A stretch of DNA of 46,908 nt, taken from assembly GCA_030656075.1 (NCBI GenBank), contig JAUSOT010000227.1:1-46908 (forward strand), written 5' to 3'. Origin of the DNA: Candidatus Cloacimonadales bacterium. GTDB taxonomy: Bacteria; Cloacimonadota; Cloacimonadia; Cloacimonadales; TCS61. Shown here piece after piece: positions 41,424 to 46,908 of this stretch (position 1 is its first letter; every line of letters starts with the position of its first letter). A model generated the notes under the pieces. It ran no database searches. It saw nothing but the letters and a program-made list of their open reading frames with translations, and was not told where the DNA came from. The position numbers and the translations under genes are program-made.

Positions 41424-41529
41424 TGCTGTCCGATAGCATTTTGAATGAAAAGCATTTTTTTTATATAATAAAAACATAGATTATCTTGTCTCATTCTTAG
41501 CAGTTAGAACGTTTTAGCGCTTTAAGTCC

Positions 41530-41594
41530 TTGACAAAAAAAACGTACCTTTCTGAAACAAATTACGTTGTAAAAAATAAAGGCAAAGGAGAGAA
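41530..41594 (+). promoter_or_regulatory. Possible promoter and ribosome site of the ABC operon
   Basis: TTGACA at 41530-41535 is a perfect -35-like hexamer, but no good -10 lies 17 bases downstream ('TGAAAC'). The ribosome site 'AAAGGAGAG' precedes the ATG at 41598. The promoter call is tentative. Confidence 0.3.
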
Positions 41595-41597
41595 AGT

Positions 41598-42533
41598 ATG
41601 ATTCAACTAACTGATCTTGTGAAAGATTATGGAAATCTACGGGCAGTTGATCATCTTAATTTTGAGATCAATGAAGGTGAAATCCTGGGTTTTCTGGGAC
41701 CAAACGGAGCAGGTAAAACTACAACGATCCGTATGATAACCTGTTTTCTGACTCCAACTAAAGGGAATATTTCGGTTGGTGATCTTAATGTGTTGGATAA
41801 TCCTATTGAAATCAAAAAAATGATTGGTTATCTTCCGGAACACAATCCGCTTTACACTGAAATGACCGTCTATGATTATCTAAAATTTACAGCAGAAATC
41901 CGGGGAGTGCTAAACTTCAAGCAGCGTTTGAAAGAAGTGAGCGACAAATGCGGATTGCATGGAATCGTGAGCAAGTCGATCAACACGCTTTCCAAAGGCT
42001 ACAAACAGCGTGTTGGCCTGGCACAGGCAATTTTGCACGATCCAAAAATTTTGATTCTGGATGAACCGACCTCCGGTCTCGATCCGAATCAAATCGCTGA
42101 AATTCGGGAATTGATCATCGAACTGGGCAAGGAAAAAACTCTGATCCTCTGCAGTCATATTTTGCAGGAAGTTCAGGCAGTCTGCGATCGTATCATCATC
42201 ATCAACAAAGGAAAAGTCGTGGCCGACGGCTCTGCTGAACAACTTCAATCCAGCTTCCAGAACAGAATGAAAGTGAATCTGGAGCTTACCGCTACACCTG
42301 AAGAAATCCAGGAAATGGCTGCTGCTCTCACAAATATTTCTGTTCTATCAGCCAAGCTAAAAGGCGAATATGTGCAGGTTGAACTGGAATTCGACGCGAC
42401 AGCAGACCGCAGAGCAGAAATATTCAATTATGTGAAGAAGAAAAAATGGACACTTCTGGAAATGCACCGTGAGAATGTGAGTCTGGAACATGTATTCCGC
42501 AATCTGACCATCGTGGAAGGAGGCCGAAAATGA
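41598..42533 (+). CDS. ABC transporter ATP-binding protein, GldA-like
   Basis: The 311-aa ATPase has Walker A 'GPNGAGKTTT', the signature 'LSKGYKQRVGLAQAI' and Walker B 'ILILDEPTSGLD', plus a ~80-residue C-terminal extension typical of ABC-2 exporter ATPases. In Bacteroidota the homologous GldA works with GldF/GldG in gliding; in other phyla the same gene set occurs without gliding. The overlap of the stop with the next ATG (ATGA) and the gene order identify a dedicated permease partner. Confidence 0.92.
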   Translation: MIQLTDLVKDYGNLRAVDHLNFEINEGEILGFLGPNGAGKTTTIRMITCFLTPTKGNISVGDLNVLDNPIEIKKMIGYLPEHNPLYTEMTVYDYLKFTAEIRGVLNFKQRLKEVSDKCGLHGIVSKSINTLSKGYKQRVGLAQAILHDPKILILDEPTSGLDPNQIAEIRELIIELGKEKTLILCSHILQEVQAVCDRIIIINKGKVVADGSAEQLQSSFQNRMKVNLELTATPEEIQEMAAALTNISVLSAKLKGEYVQVELEFDATADRRAEIFNYVKKKKWTLLEMHRENVSLEHVFRNLTIVEGGRK

Positions 42534-43243
42534 ACTTAGCCAAAATAATCGCTGCCAAAGAACTGAAAGGTTATTTCGCTTCCCCAGCTGCTTATATTGT
42601 GCTGGTGATCTTTCTACTGCTGGGCGGTTGGTTCTTCGCCAGTCCGCTTTTCCTCAGTAACACATCAGATTTGAGAAGCCTGTTCGGCATTGTACCGATC
42701 ATCTATCTTTTCTTTATTCCGGCTGTGACGATGAACCTGATCTCGCGTGAAAAAAGTACCGGCACCTTGGAAACGATGGCTACTTTTCCGATCAACGAAA
42801 CGCAGATCATCATGGGAAAATTCTGGGCTTCTCTCTGCTTGATCGGTATCGGACTTCTCTTCACACTGATCCATCTCATAACGATCATGCTGCTGGGCAC
42901 CAATATCGATTACGGCGCCATTTTCTGCGGTTACATCGGATTGATTTTATTAGGCGCATTATACAGTTCGATCGGACTTTTCACATCCAGTATCAGCAAT
43001 AATCCCATCGTGGCTTTCATCATCAGTTTCTTCATCGTGTTTTTCCTGTTCATCATCCAATACTCGCTTTTTTTCATTCCTCCCTTCCTGGCAGGATTTT
43101 TCCAGTATATCAGCAGCGGCTATCATTTTGATAATATTTCACGAGGAGTGATAGATACCAGAAACCTGATCTATTTTATCAGCGGAACGGCTTTGTTCCT
43201 CAGACTTTCCATCACGCTTTTAGAAACCAGGAAATGGAAATAG
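42530..43243 (+). CDS. ABC-2 type permease, GldF-like
   Basis: The 237-aa integral membrane protein has six predicted helices and the opening 'AKELKGYFASPAAYIVLVIFLLLGGWFF', typical of GldF-type permeases. 'NLISREKSTGTLETMATFPI' is the conserved cytoplasmic loop of this group. It pairs with the upstream ATPase, whose stop it overlaps by 4 bases. The substrate is unknown. Confidence 0.9.
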   Translation: MNLAKIIAAKELKGYFASPAAYIVLVIFLLLGGWFFASPLFLSNTSDLRSLFGIVPIIYLFFIPAVTMNLISREKSTGTLETMATFPINETQIIMGKFWASLCLIGIGLLFTLIHLITIMLLGTNIDYGAIFCGYIGLILLGALYSSIGLFTSSISNNPIVAFIISFFIVFFLFIIQYSLFFIPPFLAGFFQYISSGYHFDNISRGVIDTRNLIYFISGTALFLRLSITLLETRKWK

Positions 43244-43249
43244 GAGGTT

Positions 43250-44827
43250 ATGATGAGAAAGAATAATGTAATAATTAATACGATTATTTTTGTTGTGATC
43301 ATTATTTTCCTGAATCTTGTTTCAGTTTCGATTTTTGGCAGACTCGACCTGACAAAAGGAAAAATCTACGCTTTGTCACATTCCAGTAAAGATGCAGTGC
43401 GAAACCTGGAAGACCGGATGGTTGTGAAAGCCTATTTTTCCAAAAACCTGCCCGGTGAATATGCCGATACCAGAAGAATTGTTCAAGACAAACTTTCGGA
43501 ATATCAAGCCTATTCCAAAGGAAAACTCAGGTTCGAATTCATCGATCCGGCAGATGAAGAAGAACTGAAAGCAGAAGCTCAGAAAAATCAGATCTACCCC
43601 GCTTCGATGCGCGTGGCGGAAAATGATAAACTGGAGATCAGGGAAGTTTATATGGGACTGGCTTTTCTCTATCAAGGCCAAACCGAATCCATTCCGCTCA
43701 TTCAGAATACTCGCGGCTTGGAATATGATATCACTAAAACTATCAAGAAGATCACTTCTGCCGGTTTAAAGAAAGTGGCTTTATTCACTTTGGAACCGGA
43801 AATTCCACCCCAGATGCAGGGCTATCAACAGGCAAAGAGCGTTCATCAATCGATCCGCGATATGATCTCCGATAGTTATGAACTGAGTGTGACAGATTTG
43901 AACGAACCACTGGAAAACGTGGAAGCTCTTATTTTTACCGGCATTGAAGATTCTCTTTCGCAGATGCAGCTTTTCAACCTGGATCAATTCTTGATGCAGG
44001 ACGGTAATGTGATCATGTTCCAGGATCGGGTTTTTGCCGATATTCAAAACCAGAAAGCTGAACCGATCAAATCCAATCTTTTCGATATGCTGGCACATTA
44101 CGGAATTAATCTCAAAGTTGACCTGATCACCGATGCCGATTGCGGACAGGTTAACCTTCAGCAGCAAAGAGGTTTATTCCGTATGAGTACTCCCGTCAGT
44201 TATCCCTTCCTGCCGATCATTCACAATGTGAACAAAGACAATGTAATTGTGAAGAACATTGAGCAGATGCAGCTAATTTTTGCTTCTCAGATCGATACTA
44301 CAAAGACAGGAAATCTTCATTTCGAACCGCTGCTTTATACTTCCCACAACAGCGGATTGGTTCAATTTCCGCAACTTGATATCTCACTGGATAAATACAT
44401 GAACAAAAATCTGAAGGGCATGTTCCTGGACGGACCGTATATCGTTGGCGGAATATACACTGGACCTCTCACCAGTTATTTTAACTCCGGAATGGGAAAA
44501 GCTGATGCTCTCACTGCAAGTTCAAATTCCCGCATCCTGCTTGTCACCGATTCAGATTTCATCAAAGACGGAGCCGGAGCAGGTGCCCAGGGCAACCTGG
44601 AATTCACCATGAATGCAGTGGATTATATGGTTTCGGAAAGTGCGCTTATCGAGATAAGATCACGCGAAGTGGACTACAAACCGCTCAAAGAAATCAGCAG
44701 CGGAGCAAAGAAAGTCGTGCGCTGGCTGAATATTCTGCTGCCTTCCATTCTGCTCATCCTGCTGGGAATTATCCGCTATCGGCAGGAACTGCAAAGAAGA
44801 AAATTTTTAGGAGAGCTTTATGAATAA
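43250..44827 (+). CDS. GldG-like ABC transporter auxiliary protein
   Basis: The 525-aa protein has a TM helix at each end (about 8-28 and 485-508) and a large extracytoplasmic portion of the ABC_transp_aux/GldG type ('DLTKGKIYALSHSSKDAVRNLED', 'KAYFSKNLPGEYADTRRIVQDKLSEYQ', 'IFQDR'-like strands). The listed ATG lies only two bases after AGGAGG, so the second ATG at 43253 may be the real start. It overlaps the DUF4340 gene by 8 bases. It probably forms part of the exporter complex. Confidence 0.88.
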   Translation: MMRKNNVIINTIIFVVIIIFLNLVSVSIFGRLDLTKGKIYALSHSSKDAVRNLEDRMVVKAYFSKNLPGEYADTRRIVQDKLSEYQAYSKGKLRFEFIDPADEEELKAEAQKNQIYPASMRVAENDKLEIREVYMGLAFLYQGQTESIPLIQNTRGLEYDITKTIKKITSAGLKKVALFTLEPEIPPQMQGYQQAKSVHQSIRDMISDSYELSVTDLNEPLENVEALIFTGIEDSLSQMQLFNLDQFLMQDGNVIMFQDRVFADIQNQKAEPIKSNLFDMLAHYGINLKVDLITDADCGQVNLQQQRGLFRMSTPVSYPFLPIIHNVNKDNVIVKNIEQMQLIFASQIDTTKTGNLHFEPLLYTSHNSGLVQFPQLDISLDKYMNKNLKGMFLDGPYIVGGIYTGPLTSYFNSGMGKADALTASSNSRILLVTDSDFIKDGAGAGAQGNLEFTMNAVDYMVSESALIEIRSREVDYKPLKEISSGAKKVVRWLNILLPSILLILLGIIRYRQELQRRKFLGELYE

Positions 44828-45740
44828 ATCAAATAGAAAATATATCGTTATCCTGATCGTTTTGATCGCTATTTTCATTATTATCAAAACGAATAACAAA
44901 ACTGAGAAGATCATCAATTTCTTCGATGTTGATTCAATGAAAATTGCCAGGATCGAGCTATCCACCGTGAAAGATACCCTGTTGATGGCAAAAGTCAACG
45001 ATACCTGGATGATTGAAAAACCACTGGAATACACAGCAGACCAGATCCGGGTAGAGAATTTCTTTAAGAGAGTTTTAAAGTCGGAAACTTCCAGCCTGCC
45101 TGTTTCTGAATCCAACGATTCCCTGCAAAAATATGAACTTACCGACAGCCTGGCAACTATGATGAAACTCTATGATGCTAATGGAAAAGTTCTTGCAGCC
45201 GCCTTTTTCGGCAAAATGAAAGGCGAATCCAATACTCCGGTTCGCAATGAAAACAGCAACAAAGTTTACCGCTTGGGTGAAAACGTTGCGTATTATCTGA
45301 AACCTGATCTGCAAACCTGGCGCGAAAAAACCGTGGCCAAGATCGAGGAAGCTTCCATCGAAAAAATCTCGATCCTGCATGGAGATGAAGGTTTTGAGAT
45401 CACCCGCAGCGATTCACTCTGGATGTTTGATGACGGTAAAAACTCTTTCAGCATTGATAATGAAAATGCCAGTTTGCGCCAGATTTTCAGCGCTCTGAAA
45501 CTGATTAATTCTTCCAAGTTCAAAGATAACGAATTTGCTCTATATGAATCCAGGCTGGCAAATCCTGATGTTGAAATCGGCATAAACATCCTGGATGGAA
45601 CTAACGTTTACCTGCGCCTGGCCAAAGACGGTGAGAAAAACTACATCATGCAGAAAGACAATATCATCGAGACTTTGTATATTCAATATGAAAGCTGGGC
45701 AAAAAGATTCTTGAAATCTGCGGTGGATTTTCAGGATTAA
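44820..45740 (+). CDS. DUF4340-domain membrane-anchored protein
   Basis: The 306-aa protein has a short N-terminal TM (about 8-23) and repeats of the DUF4340 pattern ('IARIELSTVKDTLLMAKVNDTWMIEKPLEYTADQIRVENFFKRVL', 'EKISILHGDEGFEITRSDSLWMF'). This family routinely follows GldG-like genes. Its function is unknown. The ribosome site 'TAGGAGAGCTT' lies inside the end of the upstream gene. The operon probably ends here, as a 15-bp hairpin follows. Confidence 0.88.
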   Translation: MNKSNRKYIVILIVLIAIFIIIKTNNKTEKIINFFDVDSMKIARIELSTVKDTLLMAKVNDTWMIEKPLEYTADQIRVENFFKRVLKSETSSLPVSESNDSLQKYELTDSLATMMKLYDANGKVLAAAFFGKMKGESNTPVRNENSNKVYRLGENVAYYLKPDLQTWREKTVAKIEEASIEKISILHGDEGFEITRSDSLWMFDDGKNSFSIDNENASLRQIFSALKLINSSKFKDNEFALYESRLANPDVEIGINILDGTNVYLRLAKDGEKNYIMQKDNIIETLYIQYESWAKRFLKSAVDFQD

Positions 45741-46083
45741 TTGAAATAACTTTCAACTCGACTCGGGTTATTCAAACTTCCGAAGTTTCCAAAACTTCGG
45801 AAGTTTTTGATTTTTGGGAAACTTCTTTTTCGACCTCATCCCGACCTTCTCCTATCGAGGAGAAGGAGAAGTACTTTAGACATGAACGTGACTTTCCCTC
45901 TCCTTTGGGGAGGGCAGGGTGGGGCAAAAAAATGCTTTGTTTGAATTTCTCATAATTTTCTATAGCTTCTTTGCCTCATCCGATTTCACTTCGTTCAACC
46001 ACCTTCTCCAGCGGAGAAGGATTATCCGTTTCAACTCGAGTTGGGTTGAATGAAAGAATCTTTTCAAACTTCCGAAGGTTTTT
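45741..46083. repeat. Repeat-filled spacer with several hairpins
   Basis: The spacer contains the AAACTTCCGAAGTTT/AAACTTCGGAAGTTT 15-bp hairpin (45774-45806), CCTTCTCC-tatcga-GGAGAAGG (45845-45866), an imperfect CCCTCTCC/GGGGAGGG hairpin (about 45895-45914) and CCTTCTCC-agc-GGAGAAGG (46002-46020), the last two CCTTCTCC units preceded by CCTCATCC. Two AACTCGA..GGGTT sequences frame the block. No gene is seen. Confidence 0.75.
45774..45806 (+). terminator. 15-bp hairpin 3' of the ABC operon
   Basis: A perfect 15-bp stem with loop CCA follows the DUF4340 stop by 33 bases and is succeeded by TTTTTGATTTTT, as in an intrinsic terminator. The identical stem with loop CGA occurs at 23997-24029, so it is also a dispersed repeat. 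Confidence 0.65.
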
Positions 46084-46809
46084 TTAACCGTTCGGAAGGT
46101 TTAGCGCAGCGAAGTCCTGAACTCCCATCCGCTCATAATCCGTTCTGCTCAAACCAAACTGTGCCAGAACACTATCCAACTTCGGATCGACGATCTTTGC
46201 TTCTTCAAAGGTTAGTTCGTACAATTTATAAACCATCAGATCGATTTGATCTTCCAAATTTTGCGTGTCTTGGCCGAATTTTTTAGCGGAGAGGATTTGA
46301 GAAGTGAAATTAGATAATATATTTTGAATATTATCATTTATATCAACTAAAGGTAAAGATTCTAATGTAGATTTATTAATTGCAAGATACCCACCAGCTA
46401 AATGTTTATCTCTAAAATTAATTTGAAGATAATAAGTGAGATATTTGCTGTTAAGTAAAGCTAAGATACACTTCATTTTAAATTGATTTGTGTTTTTAAT
46501 ACCGTAAATACCAACACCTAAAGCTAAAGGTTCTATACTATATGTAGCTTCAATTACTTTTGTCATACCTGCAACTATTATTTTTTCTCTACACCAAAAT
46601 TCCCATTTGCTATTTGCAATTTTACTATTATTCACAATATAAGCAGATTCATAAGATGATTTCATATATCGAACATTTTTATTTGAATGATAGTATCTAT
46701 CAACTGAACCACTTACGATAAAAGGGATAGATTTTAAAGTTTGTGATTCTCGTAGAAACGATTTTATAAGGTGAGCTTGAAATCCAGTCCCTCTGTGCCA
46801 AGATGTCAC
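46084..46809 (-). pseudogene. 3' remnant of a TaqI/Eco57I-like DNA methyltransferase
   Basis: The 241 residues correspond to the C-terminal part of type IIG/N6-adenine methyltransferases: a TaqI-C-like specificity region ('IPFIVSGSVDRYYHSNKNVRYMK', 'KIIVAGMTKVIEATYS', 'MKCILALLNSKYLTYYLQINF', 'STLESLPLVDI') and the closing 'QIDLMVYKLYELTFEEAKIVD'. The catalytic SAM and NPPY motifs are missing. The 5' side meets a probable insertion-sequence end at about 46804, suggesting interruption. Its 3' end and stop lie within an AACTTCCGAAGG-type repeat. Confidence 0.72.
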
Positions 46810-46908
46810 TGGACACTTTTCGACACTAAAATAGTGTAGAAAAGGAAGGTGAAAATGCAGGAAAAGAAACGAATCATCGATTTTGGGGAATTGGAAGGAG
46901 ACCGTAGG
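46804..46908 (+). mobile_element. Probable insertion-sequence end and transposase start (cut by window edge)
   Basis: The boundary sequence TGTCACTGGACACTTTTCG begins with TGT and contains a GGACAC motif common at IS3/IS481-like ends, followed by ACACTA-aaa-TAGTGT. A ribosome site GGAAGG precedes ATG 46855, which opens MQEKKRIIDFGELEGDRR up to the window end. The family of this protein is not recognised; the transposase call rests on the position and truncated neighbour. Confidence 0.3.

Noticed and set aside
41598-45740. Gliding motility as the function of the GldA/F/G-like operon
   Set aside because: Other gliding genes are absent here, and this ABC/DUF4340 gene set is widespread in non-gliding bacteria.

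Overview
The window looks like a chromosomal segment from an uncultured, AT-rich, Gram-negative anaerobe of the FCB group; a Cloacimonadota-like bacterium is my best guess (moderate confidence, from gene content only). Supporting signs are three secreted proteins ending in the 'NYPNPFNP...' FlgD-like/type IX-type sorting domain, an outer-membrane BamA/TamA-type protein, several lipoprotein signals, an RND-TolC pump, a GldA/GldF/GldG-like ABC system with DUF4340, and an operon of exported ferredoxins. No rRNA, tRNA or CRISPR was recognised.

Layout. 1-5.1 kb: an orphan multi-TM/GAF sensor (-), then ispG and a BamA/TamA-like protein (+). 5.2-7.8 kb: an NYN-nuclease/cold-shock-like fusion, Ppx/GppA and DAHP synthase. 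7.8-11.2 kb: a hairpin array, a GNAT acetyltransferase, rlpA-psuG (-) and an M20 peptidase. 11.2-17.2 kb (+): dapB, dapF, a small membrane-associated protein, a RodZ-like HTH protein, a DUF559 endonuclease and a TIGR03960/DUF2344 radical SAM protein. Nearly every gap in this cluster contains the same hairpin repeat, often right in front of a start codon. 17.3-22.4 kb (-): a giant secreted beta-helix/TPR protein and an Asp-box lipoprotein. 22.7-30.5 kb (-): M42 peptidase and a tetR-tolC-MFP-RND efflux operon with a dyad operator candidate. 30.9-35.7 kb (-): a secreted beta-helix protein and a secreted class II glutamine-amidotransferase-like protein, both with sorting domains.

The most striking region is 36.4-41.4 kb (-): a tightly packed five-gene operon coding for a lipoprotein with ferredoxin-like cysteine clusters at both ends of five FN3-like domains, a membrane-anchored or secreted 2[4Fe-4S] ferredoxin, a lipoprotein 2[4Fe-4S] ferredoxin, a predicted outer-membrane beta-barrel and a CcdA/DsbD-like membrane protein. 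I infer an extracytoplasmic iron-sulfur electron-transfer or redox system, conceptually parallel to porin-cytochrome conduits but without haem motifs. 41.6-45.7 kb (+): an ABC transporter operon (ATPase, permease, GldG-like, DUF4340). 45.7-46.9 kb: a repeat-rich spacer, the 3' remnant of a TaqI/Eco57I-like DNA methyltransferase, and the probable edge of an insertion sequence.

Intergenic DNA is unusually rich in perfect hairpins belonging to several dispersed families. One has a conserved CTCCNG-type core and covarying stems. Another is associated with the DUF559 gene and seems to supply Shine-Dalgarno sequences to downstream genes.
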